DNA of 64,000 bases from NCBI GenBank assembly GCA_036867785.1, contig CP145418.1:248001-312000 (forward strand). Direction: 5' to 3'. The translations under genes were made by a program, and so were the position numbers. This document shows positions 1-9,661 of the stretch, one piece after another. The first letter of the stretch is position 1. Each line of letters begins with the position of its first letter. The stretch is from Plasmodiophora brassicae (lineage: Eukaryota; Endomyxa: Phytomyxea; Phytomyxea; Plasmodiophorida). The notes beneath the pieces were generated by a model. That model ran no database searches, was not told the DNA's origin, and worked only from the letters and a program-made list of their open reading frames with translations.

Positions 1-129
1 AGATCGGCGACCTGCCTGGCGCGCAAGTCGACTGCCATGACCCGTGTGTGGCCACTGGTCACGCCACGATGGCGCCCTACCGAATCAGTACAAAATCGAA
101 CCAGTAGAGTAACGAACAGGCGAACGTTA

Positions 130-1125
130 TTAGATCAGGTGAGCAGTGGCAGGGCAGGACAGCGTTTGGTCGATCGTCTCCTGGGAATCAATGTCGGCGA
201 ACTGGAAATCGTCGTCGATAGCGAAGCGCCTTGTCCGTTTCCAGACCGACAGCGTGTCGCGGCTCACAGGGAACGATGGCAGCGGAACGCGGAGGACCAT
301 GTGGAAACGGGCGTGAAGTTCCAGCTGGGCTTCCGGGCCGATCGATTTTCCCCAAGGGTTCTCCAGCATTGTGCTGCCCAGCATCTCCCCAACTAGTATC
401 ACCTAAAAACGAAGAATGTCAACGGACAAACGGAACCTGCATACAGATATCATTGCCGGACCGTATCGCCTCGATAAGTACGAAGGCAGTGCTCGGCAAG
501 AGAGTACTGCGCATCGTCTTCGAAGTCGTCAGGATAGCATAAGAACAACGCGCGATCAGCATGCTTCGATAAATCTTCAGGACCACCTTTCTCGATGCGG
601 GTCCAGTTCCCTGGGCGGCCAACAGTCTTGTCGTAGGCGATAGCATCGACACCATTATCGCGAAGCAGCCGCGCCCAGTAACCTGAACATATCAAGTGAG
701 ATTCATTCTGAAAGCGCCAACGATCTAGCACGGATATGACCTTTGCCAGCGCCAACTTCGACAATAGGAGCAAACTCGCGAATGATACGAATCGCGCGAT
801 CGTCAGGAATCGCCCAGGCGTACTTGTCCATCAGATCATCCAACGGCATGCTCGCGAATAGTTGTTCCCGTTCATAATCCGAAAGACTCGGTTTGAACAT
901 CATTTCGATCCCAGGAGTGGATCGCCGCCACTCTTCGAAGCGTTTCAGGAACTCGTTACCATCCAATGCTGGACCGCATTGACCAGCGGCTTTCTTTCGA
1001 CGTCGCTTAGGTTTTTCTCCATTATCGTTGCACCCATCGTTGTTACATGCACGTTTCTTGCGCTGGGCACGAATTCCCGCCACTTTAGCTCGCAAGCTCT
1101 CCACATTCAGGTCGTCATCGTCCAT
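130..1125 (-). CDS. Predicted SAM-dependent methyltransferase-like protein, 3 exons
   Basis: Joined from exons 741-1125, 462-682 and 130-402; both introns (58 and 59 nt) are GT..AG and the phases close, giving about 292 residues. The N-terminal third is basic (KPKRRRKKAAG) and nuclear-signal-like. The middle carries a motif I resembling class I methyltransferases, EVGAGKGYWARLLRDNG, followed by IAYDK, as expected for the SAM-binding fold. This motif only appears once the first intron is removed, which supports the splice. The later segment has YPDD and SVWKRT blocks, familiar from uncharacterised protist homologues. Substrate unknown. The start is the first ATG of the acidic MDDDD segment; an upstream start is possible. 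Confidence 0.75.
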
Positions 1126-1312
1126 CGTCGTCCTCGGACTCCGCCACGGACGCCGTGAGCCCGCGACCAACAACAGTGTTGTCGAGCGCGCAACTACTAC
1201 CTGTCGAGGTCGGGCTTGCAGGAAGTCCAGCAACGGCACACGCCAAGGTTGTGTCCCGTGTATGACGGTCTGTCGTGGAAGGAGGGCGGGTCCTTTATTG
1301 AGCAAATGTGTT

Positions 1313-2133
1313 TCAACTAGATGAGCCGTTACTGCTGCCTCCGTTGTCACTGCCGTCACCGCAAAACTTATCGACGTCCAAGTCTGAGCCGGCAACCGAC
1401 TGAATGTTGTTCTTGCATTGAGCGATCTCGTCCTTCTTCTGGTTGTACTCGGGCGTGTCTTTTTTACCTGTCTTCTCCATGTCCTCACACTCCTTCTTTT
1501 TGGTCTTGACGGTCTCTTTCAGCTGATTGCAAACGTCCTGTTTCTGCTTGTCGAGGTGGGTAACATCAGTCTTCTTTTGTCCACTAGCGCTAGCCGACAT
1601 GCTTCCACCATTGCTCGTGCTGCTTCCGCTTCCGCTCCCGCCGCTGCTGCCCCCATAACTGCTGCTTTGACTGCCTCCGTTGCTTCCGCTGCTGCTACGT
1701 CCTCCACTGCTTCCTCCGCTACTGCCGCCACCATAGCTTCCACGGCCGCTGCTTCCACCTCCGCTGCCACCGTAGCTGCCACCGCTGCTGCTTCCGCCTC
1801 CGCTGCCACCGTAGCTGCCACCGCCGCTGCTTCCGCCTCCGCTGGCTCCATAGCTCCCACCGCTGCTGCTTCCACTGCCACTGCCACTCTTTCCACCGGC
1901 GCCACTGCCACTGCTGCCACCGCCACCGCTGCCTCCGCCACTGCCACCGCCGCCACCTGGAGCAACGTCGTCTTAGTGTCAAGTCATGCCGTAAGCAAAT
2001 AGCAAAGAGTACCTCCATAAGTAGCAAGTGCTAGAAAGCGGGGACGTTGCTGGGATCTGCTAAGGGCAATATGGGCGAGAACAGCGCCCATGGCGAATGC
2101 CAGTATCGCTTTGTTGATGAAACGCGTCGTCAT
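1313..2133 (-). CDS. Secreted Gly/Ser-rich protein with C4 helical module, copy 1
   Basis: Exons 2013-2133 and 1313-1956 (intron 56 nt) give 254 residues. Exon 1 encodes a signal-peptide-like start (MTTRFINKAILAFAMGAVLA). Exon 2 opens with about 110 residues of Gly/Ser-rich low-complexity repeats (GSYGGSGGG type), then a roughly 80-residue charged module with four cysteines in contexts DVCNQL, KECEDM, AQCKNN and KFCGDG. The module looks like two amphipathic helices joined by a KKDTPEY turn, and the cysteines could form two disulfides (inference). Same architecture and intron position as the next gene at 2542-3289. I recognise no known family. Possibly a wall, stalk or adhesive component (speculative). 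Confidence 0.8.
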
Positions 2134-2206
2134 TGTCCGGGCTAGGCACACGTTTCTTGTATGGAGAACTCGTAGTGGGTGCCATCGACCATGATTGTCC
2201 CTTCGT

Positions 2207-2218
2207 TGACGTGAGTCA
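2207..2218. promoter_or_regulatory. CRE/AP-1-like site upstream of copy 1
   Basis: TGACGTGAGTCA lies about 75 bp upstream of the copy 1 start. It combines a TGACGT half-site with TGAGTCA, both typical bZIP targets. Function is inferred only from recurrence upstream of the paralogues. Confidence 0.35.
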
Positions 2219-2541
2219 CGCTGATGCCCGGACGTCATCATGTTGCATCAGACATTATGTGCAATGACGTTAACAGTACGCGAGGGATCCCCGTCACGTT
2301 TCGGAAGGTCATTGCAATTCCATGCATACCTCTTACCGGACGCGTTGTAATGATCAGATGCATGCACGACTTGAACTTTGACGAACTGAAGATGGTTACG
2401 CCTTATTGCGAACGTATCGAGACGCCTTCCGACGGCGTGTCTTATTGTTACCGAAGTGACAGGCGGTACCGCTTCACTCCCGATATGATTGGCCTTTTAC
2501 TGAGGAAAGTCTCCTGAGCTGGCGTCTCAACTCTCAGGACC

Positions 2542-2811
2542 TTAACTGCTGCCGTCATCATCGCAGAACCCGTCGACGTCCACATCTTGGCCGGCGACCG
2601 TCTGGATGTCTTCCTTGCATTTGGTGATCTCCTCTTGTTTCTGTTTGAACTCGGGCGTGTCCTTTTTGCCACCCTTCTCCAAATCATCGCACTCCTTCTG
2701 CTTGGCCTTGACGGTTTCCTTCAGTTCGTTGCACACATCCTGCCTCTGATGGTCCAGGTGCGATACATCTGTCCTTTTCTGCCCACCACTGCTGGACGCC
2801 GCGCCGACCTC

Positions 2812-2860
<49 letters not shown>

Positions 2861-3289
2861 CTGCTACTGCTGCCCCCATTCCTGCCTCCATAGCTTCCAC
2901 TTGAGCTTCCGATTGAGCTGCTGCCACTTGAGCTGCCGCTTGAGCTGCCGCCACTTGAGCTGCTACTACTGGAGGTTCCACCACTTGAGCTTCCCCCACT
3001 AGAGCTGTCACCACGATAACCGCCGCCGCTGGAGCTTCCTCCACTGGAACTACTTTCATAGCTTCCACTACCGCTGCTGTCACCACCGCCGTCTCCGCCA
3101 TTGCCGCCTCCGTTACCTAATTCGGTTATGAAGTAAGCTGGACAACCGTGGGAGACAATAGCAACACGAACCGTAGCCAGCCAGGGCGACGAAGCGGGGC
3201 CGATGGTAAGGTCTGCTGACAACAAGATGGGCGAGAACGGTGACAATGACGAGACCCACTATCGCTTTGTTGATGTGCCGTGTCGTCAT
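2542..3289 (-). CDS. Secreted Gly/Ser-rich protein with C4 helical module, copy 2
   Basis: Exons 3172-3289 and 2542-3116 (intron 55 nt) give 230 residues. The leader MTTRHINKAIVGLVIVTVLA closely matches copy 1, and the intron falls at the homologous Tyr-Gly codon. The Gly/Ser tract includes a long pure serine run encoded by a triplet repeat near 2812-2860. The C-terminal module is about 70% identical to copy 1 by eye and keeps all four cysteines (DVCNEL, KECDDL, TKCKED, GFCDDD). The low-complexity tract differs in length and composition between copies while the module is conserved, suggesting selection on the module. Function unknown. Confidence 0.8.
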
Positions 3290-3367
3290 GGTTCTCGTTG
3301 CACAATTCAGGAATGGTAGGTTCCAACGGCAGGTGTGGAGGCAACGTCGTTCCGCGAAATCCTGCCG

Positions 3368-3420
3368 TGACTCATGCGTTCATGCACTTTGTCGATCACA
3401 CCGGAAGTTCCGTGACGTCA
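3368..3420. promoter_or_regulatory. AP-1-like plus perfect CRE palindrome upstream of copy 2
   Basis: TGACTCA at 3368-3374 and the palindrome TGACGTCA at 3413-3420 lie 80-130 bp upstream of the copy 2 start. A related TTACGTCA sits at 4256-4263 upstream of the decayed third copy. Confidence 0.35.
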
Positions 3421-3760
3421 CGATGGACCTCTGTGTGCCGAGGTGACATTCTCTGTATTCCCGCAGCGCCCCGCGTTGCGTCTGGAGGTCGCGTCTTTTA
3501 GTACATAAGATCGTTAACGTCGGCAAACGAAGGTACCTTCATTCGCGTCGTTACTAGCTGGATGCCGTTCTGATAGTCGCAGACCGAGTAGTTCCTAATG
3601 TCTGTAGTGAATGCTGGTTTGGCGGTCCTCTTGCTGAAATTGCCTTTGGTCATGCGATATGAATGGTCCTTTACTGAGGAGCGTTCTCGGAGCTGGAGGA
3701 AACTCAAGCTTGTATAATCATGACTGTCGACGTTGCTTGTAGCTTGGACCGCCATTGTCA

Positions 3761-4110
3761 TTACTGGAGCTGCTTCCTTGGGTGTAGCTTACGCCGCTCC
3801 CTATCACGCGCGTAGTTCCCACCGTCGTCTCCTTCGTTTGGCTTGTTTTCACGGTCATTGTCTGCACTATCGCTTCCGCGGCCGCCGCTGCAGTAGTCTT
3901 TACCGTCACCACTGCCGCCGCGACTGCCTCCACCGTAACCTCCACCTCTACAGCACAACCATGGGTCTCAGAAGCAAAGCGTACCGTAAGAAGCAAGGGC
4001 GACGAAATGCAACCAATGGTGAAGTCTGCTGATGGTGAACTGGGCGGCGAGGATGGCCACAATGGCGAGCGCCAATGTCGCTGTGTCGCGTCAGTATTGT
4101 TCAGGCTAGT
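3761..4110 (-). pseudogene. Decayed third copy of the Gly/Ser-rich secreted protein gene
   Basis: The leader frame reads TATLALAIVAILAAQFTISR followed by a FVALASYG block that matches copies 1 and 2 at the exon 1/intron boundary. The homologous start codon is CTG instead of ATG, and a small indel just after it puts a stop directly upstream. An intron-like GTACGC..AG segment leads into a Gly-rich frame (GGGYGGGSRGGSGDGK), which then becomes charged and stops without the four-cysteine module. This is a host gene duplicate that has lost its start and C-terminal domain. Use of another start, or a short recycled product, cannot be excluded. Confidence 0.55.
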
Positions 4111-4520
4111 TGCAGAATTCAAGAATAACCCGGTGGAGCGACCAGTGAAGCGAGCTCGCTTGCCCATAGGGATACCGTGCGATTCGTGAATCGCGCCCCA
4201 GTATACCGCATCGACGCAACGACATCCACGACTGCTCCACCGTACACGTTTCCGCTTACGTCACGCTGGATCCGTTATCGACTTATCGCTGGAAGCCGGC
4301 CCAGGTCCACGTCAGCGCGCCGCGTTCGACGAGCACGCAGCCCTTCCAGCCGCTCAGATTGGCGCCGGTGGACCGGATGTTCCGCCGATGCGGGCGGAGC
4401 CAGGAACGGGAATGCGGGGGGAGGATGATTTTTGGGTACCGTACCGGTAACGCAGTGCACTGGAGGAAGTCCGTGGGTGCCCCATCACCAGTGGCGGAAG
4501 TGCACACAATTCGGTTCGTC

Positions 4521-5153
4521 ATGCTGAAGCAGGTGGGGCAGAAGGCGGCGGTGGCCGCGGCGGCTGCAGCGGCGGCGACGGCGAGCGCTCCAACGGCGAT
4601 GGCGGAATGCGAGACGTTCGCGTCGTGGCAGCTCGTAGATGAAAGCAGTGACGACGATCTCAGCAAGGAGATGCGGATTTCGAGGCAGCTGTGGCGGGCA
4701 GCACCAGAGACGGCTCGGGACGCTGCCAGCGCTGCGGGTGCCTCGCATGCTGTATGTGAACGGACGACAGCTCGGGTCATCCACCATTTCTGCCGAGATG
4801 CATCGTTCAAGCAGTTCGTCATGGACGTCTACGATGAGGAGGCGCGAAAAGATATCCAATCCCGTGTTCCTACTCTTTACCTGGAGGCCGCTGACGACAA
4901 TAACGCTACGAACGGCACGAACGACAATCCTGTATCGTCTGAGTCGATTTTCGATCGGATGATGCGGTGGGCGCGAAACCTGGGCAACTCCGTCTTCCAA
5001 GGTGTCGTCTCTTTGGGCAGCATTATCCGAACCCTGTTGACGCCGATCGACGAGATCGACGACGGGAAGACGGCGACGCCGGAAAACGTCTTCTTCGGCG
5101 TGCTCGTTATTGTTGCTGCGCTCGGCTCGATTATCGCTCTCTGTGTGCACTAG
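4521..5153 (+). CDS. Tail-anchored membrane protein, Ala-rich N-terminus
   Basis: A single-exon frame of about 210 residues from the ATG at 4521; the same frame stays open upstream to 4359, so the start is uncertain. Residues 9-25 are almost pure alanine. The middle is acidic to neutral and probably helical. The C-terminus ends with a hydrophobic stretch (VFFGVLVIVAALGSIIAL) three residues before the stop, the typical layout of a tail-anchored protein inserted by the GET pathway with its bulk in the cytosol. No SNARE heptad layers or other known domain could be recognised. Confidence 0.6.
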   Translation: MLKQVGQKAAVAAAAAAAATASAPTAMAECETFASWQLVDESSDDDLSKEMRISRQLWRAAPETARDAASAAGASHAVCERTTARVIHHFCRDASFKQFVMDVYDEEARKDIQSRVPTLYLEAADDNNATNGTNDNPVSSESIFDRMMRWARNLGNSVFQGVVSLGSIIRTLLTPIDEIDDGKTATPENVFFGVLVIVAALGSIIALCVH

Positions 5154-5379
5154 CTGTTCTTCATCCGCCGTCCATAGCTTGCTCTTTTATAAACAGATTA
5201 GGCGTTGTGTGCGTCGTCTGCTGCACGTTGCAATGGGATTCGTAACGCGTTGCCGCAACTGCAGCGCGGCGTGGCTGATGTAACACGTTGAGTGACGGTG
5301 GGCGCTGGGGGCGGAGTCGTAGTCATTTGGGAATTCGTCGTGCAGTCGACGAGTGGGAGGGATCGGGAGTGGGCTGTCG

Positions 5380-6429
5380 ATGGCGCCCACGTATCATGTC
5401 GAGCTGGCGAAATCGGGGCGCGGGCAATGCAAGCCCTGCGGGAAGCAGATCGCCAAAGGCGAGCCCAAGTTCGGTGTGTGCCCGCTGCGCGGGTTGTAAT
5501 GCAGTATCATGATACGGGACACGTGCTGTTCAGGATCGGGAAACGATGGCGACAGCATTGTGTGGTGGCGGTGTATACCTTGCGTTACGGCGCGGCAGTT
5601 ATCGTCTCTGGAGAAAATGATCGGGTCAATCGAAGCAGCCGACGGGTGGAACGCGATTCCAAGCGATATTCAAGCGTACATCAAGGATGCCTTCCTCAAT
5701 CGCAAGGCCATGGGCGATGTTCGTAAAAAGCGTATCCGTCCGACCCCGGCGTCATCTGGAGGCCTCAGTGTCCCAGTAAGACTTCGTACCAGGCTTCTGC
5801 AAGGATACTTTGTTGAACTTTGGTCGAAAGGCCGAAACTGTCGAATCTGAATTAGAGGACAAGACCGCCTCGCTAAAGAAGCAACCGTCTGTTCATGAGG
5901 CTAAACCAGTATGTCGTCTCGATGTTTCAGAATGACCTTGACCAGTAGGTGAATGGTGTAGGTTAACGATTCCCTTGCCAAGGAAGCAAAAGCGCACGAC
6001 GAGGCCGCGTTGGGGGCGAACCCTGTACGATTGTAATCCCGAACCAGCTAACTGCCTGCCTTACACGTGCTTCAGGTACCACAGGCTGATACCGCACGTC
6101 AGGAAAGCTCTCAGGCTGACAAACCCGTGTCGCCAACTTCTCCTCAAGCGAAGTTATCTGGCAAGCCCACCCACGCAAACCAAACTGGCAAATACTGCAA
6201 GTCAACGGTCTGCACGGCCGACTTGGTGCCAAGCTCCTCAAGCGCGCAATCTGCCAGGCATACATCCTGTACGACAGCTGGAGACGTAATTCTTGACTTC
6301 GCAAACCATGAACCTGTGCCGACGGGCCCTCCCAACACAAAACCGTCTGGAAAACCGGTGTCCATCAAGAAACCCCCTGGTAAACTTCCAAAGAAACGGA
6401 AGACGTCGAAGAGGGCGAGTACTGCCTGA
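5380..6429 (+). CDS. PARP-type zinc-finger protein, 5 exons, no catalytic domain
   Basis: Exons 5380-5473, 5534-5775, 5831-5908, 5962-6024 and 6076-6429 give 276 residues; every intron is 51-60 nt and phases close. The N-terminus (YHVELAKSGRGQCKPCGKQI, then KGEPKFGSGNDGD and WWRCIPCVTARQL) matches the PARP-type DNA-nick-sensing finger and its trailing helix (IGSIEAADGW). The usual C-x2-C..H-x2-C ligand set reads C-x2-C..C-x2-C here: the His is Cys. The remainder is a Lys/Pro/Ser-rich tail ending in KKPPGKLPKKRKTSKRAS, probably nuclear. No ADP-ribosyltransferase or BRCT domain follows. Likely a DNA-break or chromatin-binding protein. Confidence 0.85.
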
Positions 6430-6632
6430 ATCGCTGACCGCCGGATCACTCTCCGCCAATGTGTTGAAGCAAACAAACATTCGTCAAACGTGTAACTGTA
6501 TGGATCAGACAATTGACGAACGCGGGTCACCTCGGACGGCAGAACCGAACAAACAGGACGCACAGGACAGTGAACAGTGATGGATAGGTTCAGAGGTTCG
6601 TTGAACGTGGTAAATGAAAACGGGCGCATCGG

Positions 6633-7199
6633 CTAGTGACGACTGGACGATTTCGTGGATTGATGCTGGGCCAGCTTGGACACGTGCGCGTGGTACTCGA
6701 ACGCGGCGTTGGACGGGACATTGAGGACCTGCTTCAGGGTGTCTCGAATGCTCATTATGACGTCTTTGTCATCGGCCGACCGGTTCCACACCGAGATCAT
6801 GTCATCGTGCGTTTTGATGCTAACCACGACACCGCAGATCTCATCGCCGACCCTGAACTGGTCACCGAGCACGGCCAGGATCACATCCTCGAAGCAACGC
6901 GACGCAACACCTTTCCTCAGGTGGATCTCCCACTTTCCGCCTTTCTGATTGGCCTCATCCTCCCAGATCGGTCTGACCGAATCCTTGAACAGGTGGAAAT
7001 CGCAGTTGATCGTCATCGAGGACGGCCGAATAATCCAGCTGTAATACCTCCAGAACTCTTCGACCGTGCTGAACGTCGCCATCTTCACCAGGTGTTGCTG
7101 GTAGTTTTGCGCGAACACGTTCGATGTGCGCGGCGCCACCCACATCGCAAACGCATGCTTCAGGCGATGCTGCGACGGCGCCTCACCACGCGATGCCAT
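6633..7199 (-). CDS. Class II eIF4E / 4EHP-like cap-binding protein
   Basis: A single exon, 188 residues, start at the ATG of MASRGEAPS. The blocks VEEFWRYYSWI, DFHLFKDSVRPIWEDEAN, GGKWEIHLRKG, FEDVILAVLGDQF, EICGVVVSIK and ISVWNRSADD align along the eIF4E fold and are closest to 4EHP/eIF4E2. The cap-stacking Trp in the WEDE motif is present. The other cap-stacking position, Trp in canonical eIF4E and Tyr in 4EHP, appears to be Phe (NVFAQN). Class II proteins often repress translation of selected mRNAs rather than drive bulk initiation. The frame stays open 71 codons upstream without resembling the family. Confidence 0.92.
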   Translation of the reverse strand: MASRGEAPSQHRLKHAFAMWVAPRTSNVFAQNYQQHLVKMATFSTVEEFWRYYSWIIRPSSMTINCDFHLFKDSVRPIWEDEANQKGGKWEIHLRKGVASRCFEDVILAVLGDQFRVGDEICGVVVSIKTHDDMISVWNRSADDKDVIMSIRDTLKQVLNVPSNAAFEYHAHVSKLAQHQSTKSSSRH

Positions 7200-7637
7200 A
7201 CGGCCAGCACGCCCGTGACGGTCGATGGTACACGTCAATCGGCCCCCCTCCCACTGCCGTCGAGCGCGCGCCCCCTTTACCTTGATCCGGCCCAAGGGGA
7301 ACGCGCCTGCCTGACAGAAGGAGCGGTTTGGGTCGGCGCGCACTTTCCGCTCGGCGCACCGCGGCCCCTGCACACGGAAGAAGGCTGCTGCTTTGCTGCG
7401 CCATCGAGTCAACCTATGTACCTACATAGATCGCTATTGTTCTGCGCGCCCATGGCTTCCCGGTTCAATTACATCACGCGCGATCAGGCGCACTGGCTAG
7501 CTGGCGCACTGGCAATGCTCAAACAGGAAAGATATATTGGAAACGATTCAAGAACAAATTCGCACACGATGTATTTGAGATGTGTCGCCAGGCGGCCTGT
7601 GGCCGTCACATGAGTTGGCTTGCGTCGGAACGCGAGC

Positions 7638-8296
7638 CTATTCGGCCAGCTCGGGATGCTCGGCACTGAATTTTGCCCATTCCCGTGCGTAGCGTGCCTT
7701 GTCGGCCTCGGCCTTCGTCATGTACTCTTGCTTGACCGACTCGTCTGCGTCGCGCCACAGAGCCCCGAGAACTTTGCCTGAACGAGGGTCAGTCAGGAGA
7801 TCAACAGATTTGACAGGAGTCCCGAATTACCAAGTTCGCCCAGCGACATGTCCGGGTTATTTCCCTTCACTTCAGGGCGGTGCTCGTTGGAGAAAAGCAT
7901 GAACGGGGACAGCGCCTTCTTCGGCTTCTTAGGGATGGCATCCAACTCGGTATCGTACCGGGCGCGATCTTCTCCTGCCATCTTAACGTACGGGGCCTTG
8001 TCTTCGTCGGACAGGTCCTTCCACATCGCGCCAAGGAGTTTCCCGAGTTGGCCTGCCATGCTGTCAGTGAACACACGTCACCAGCATCGTAAAATTCCGG
8101 CCGTACCGAATGCAGCGTCAGGGTTCTCTTCCTTGACTTTCGGGCGCGCGTCCTTACTCCACAGCATGAAAGCGGACAACGGGCGCTTCGGTTTCCCAGT
8201 GTTGGTGTTCTTCTTCTTGCTGACCCTCTTCTTGATCGCTTTGACAGGCTTCGGGCTGGACTGCTCCGGATCGCTGTTTTCCGAACCGGCGGTCAT
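7638..8296 (-). CDS. HMGB-type protein with two HMG boxes
   Basis: Exons 8107-8296, 7831-8052 and 7638-7777 (introns 54 and 53 nt) give 183 residues. A Lys-rich leader (KKRVSKKKNTNTGKPKRPLS) precedes box A (SAFMLWSKDARPKVKEENPD, GQLGKLLGAMWKDLSDEDKA), then box B (LSPFMLFSNEHRPEVKGNNP, GKVLGALWRDADESVKQEY), ending HPELAE. Both introns interrupt at the same Gly in the two boxes, immediately before the second helix (G-QLGKLLG and G-KVLGALW). That indicates an internal duplication that carried the intron. Expected role: non-sequence-specific DNA bending in chromatin. No long acidic tail is present. Confidence 0.92.
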
Positions 8297-8563
8297 GGCT
8301 TGGGGGGTCGGCGGGATGCGGCGTGTCGGATAGCAGCGGACAGCGTTGGGCGCGCAAGCAGCCGAGAACCCAACACACGGAAGCAGCGAGGTTTGAAACT
8401 CCGTGGCACGCACTTTCTGGACACACTGCAGCCCGTACGGTAGAGGTCCGCACGCAGCTTACGTCCCGCAGCCGCTCTAACCTCGTCGTCCCAAGGAATT
8501 CGTTGACAGGGCTGTGTCCGTATATTGACATCATGGGAGAGCGAATGTGCTCAGGGGGGCATT

Positions 8564-9661
8564 TCAATGCCTGCCTGGCTTCTTGAGCGTGAAGAATCGC
8601 TTGAGTTTCAATGCGAACTGAGAACCACGGTTTGGCTTGGCCGCAGTGCTGTCGGTGACCACAGGGTCCAGGTCCGGGACCAGTTCACGCCCAACGTCGA
8701 CAGCAGGCGAGTCATGGGATGTGACGGGTTCGGCCTGATTGTCCGGGAGCGCGCGTACATGGATCTCGCCAGCCAACTCGCGTTTCGGCGTAACGTCGTC
8801 GGTATGTGTCTGATCCGTTCCGGTAGAATATTCGGCAGCAGCATGGTCGGAGTGAGGCGCTGATGACGAAGTCACTGACGAGGCAGCGCTGACGAGCGTA
8901 ACGCTGGTGGCAGGTTCGTTAATGACGGCACCATCCTCGCGTGAAGCCGCCTCAGCACGGTCGGAAGCCTCTTCCGAACCGACAGGCACAGGTTCCTCCT
9001 CGTCCTGCGAAACGACGTCCGAATCACAAGCAAGTGCTGAAACAAAGTCTTCCCCCGTCGAGTCATAGGAACCTTCAGCAGTGCCACTGCGTTCGTGAAT
9101 CTCCCCGACGTTACCCAGGCTCGACTGGGTTTGACTTTCGAGAGTGATAATTGTTTCACCCGCATTGACGATGTTGTACGTCCCGAGAGCCACCCACTCG
9201 CCGTCACTGTTCTTGAACTGGACGGAAACAGTTGTCGCAGAGTGCTCAGGTGTGCGATGACGAATTGAAATGCTGGCGACAACGACATCGGTGGCGAGCT
9301 TGGCGCTGATCCAGTACAGCCCAGAATCATCCGGGCGTCCACCCCAGCATGCCCAGTCCCATGCGGGATTGTCAGCGAATACAGGCTCGGGAGCGTAACC
9401 GTGCGGGGCGCCCGGCGGCACGCCTGACGCGGACACAGAGTCAACTGGAATAACGGAGCCATCGCCGTCGTGCAACTTCACTTGTCGGACGTCCCAGTAG
9501 GGCGGGCCGACCAGCTGGTCGCCGGCAACCAGGCGCCACTCGCGACTCGCGACGGGGAACGCGCCCGTGTAGGCGCCGCCGCCGTTTGCCAGGGTTGCCT
9601 CATGACTGGTGCACGCTAGCGCCAAGCCCAGGAAGAGAACGCCAAGAGCAGATCGTCGCAT
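8564..9661 (-). CDS. Secreted F5/8 type C (discoidin)-like domain protein
   Basis: A single exon, 365 residues. MRRSALGVLFLGLALACTSH is a clear signal peptide, and the first ATG before it was chosen. Residues about 35-185 read as a discoidin-like beta-sandwich: WRLVAGDQLVGPPYWDVRQV, PAWDWACWGG, GLYWISAKL, then SISIRHRTPEHSATTVSVQF and GEWVALGTYN. The second half is Ser/Glu/Asp-rich and probably disordered. The last 15 residues turn strongly basic and hydrophobic (FALKLKRFFTLKKPGRH), odd for a secreted protein. No transmembrane segment or GPI signal is visible. Likely a glycan- or lipid-binding extracellular protein. Confidence 0.75.
   Translation of the reverse strand: MRRSALGVLFLGLALACTSHEATLANGGGAYTGAFPVASREWRLVAGDQLVGPPYWDVRQVKLHDGDGSVIPVDSVSASGVPPGAPHGYAPEPVFADNPAWDWACWGGRPDDSGLYWISAKLATDVVVASISIRHRTPEHSATTVSVQFKNSDGEWVALGTYNIVNAGETIITLESQTQSSLGNVGEIHERSGTAEGSYDSTGEDFVSALACDSDVVSQDEEEPVPVGSEEASDRAEAASREDGAVINEPATSVTLVSAASSVTSSSAPHSDHAAAEYSTGTDQTHTDDVTPKRELAGEIHVRALPDNQAEPVTSHDSPAVDVGRELVPDLDPVVTDSTAAKPNRGSQFALKLKRFFTLKKPGRH

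Larger units (their letters stand above)
1270..4265. repeat. Tandem triplication, unit about 1.2 kb
   Basis: Three head-to-tail units on the minus strand hold the Gly/Ser-rich genes. Homology runs past the coding ends: similar sequence (gatatgA/TTGGYCCTTTACTGAGG-like) lies just downstream of each copy near 1290, 2485 and 3660. This shows that the duplicated unit includes 3' flank. Confidence 0.7.

Noticed and set aside
1418-2002. Ala/Thr-rich plus-strand frame resembling a mucin
   Set aside because: Complement of the Gly/Ser-codon repeats of the minus-strand secreted protein.
2224-2517. Plus-strand frame of 97 residues between the secreted-protein copies
   Set aside because: No resemblance to anything; part of its sequence is the duplicated 3' flank shared by all three units, so an independent gene is unlikely.
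4359-4520. Longer N-terminus for the tail-anchored protein
   Set aside because: The upstream residues look like translated non-coding sequence; the ATG at 4521 is preferred, though not proven.
6636-7613. 325-residue plus-strand frame
   Set aside because: Antisense to the clearly homologous eIF4E gene.
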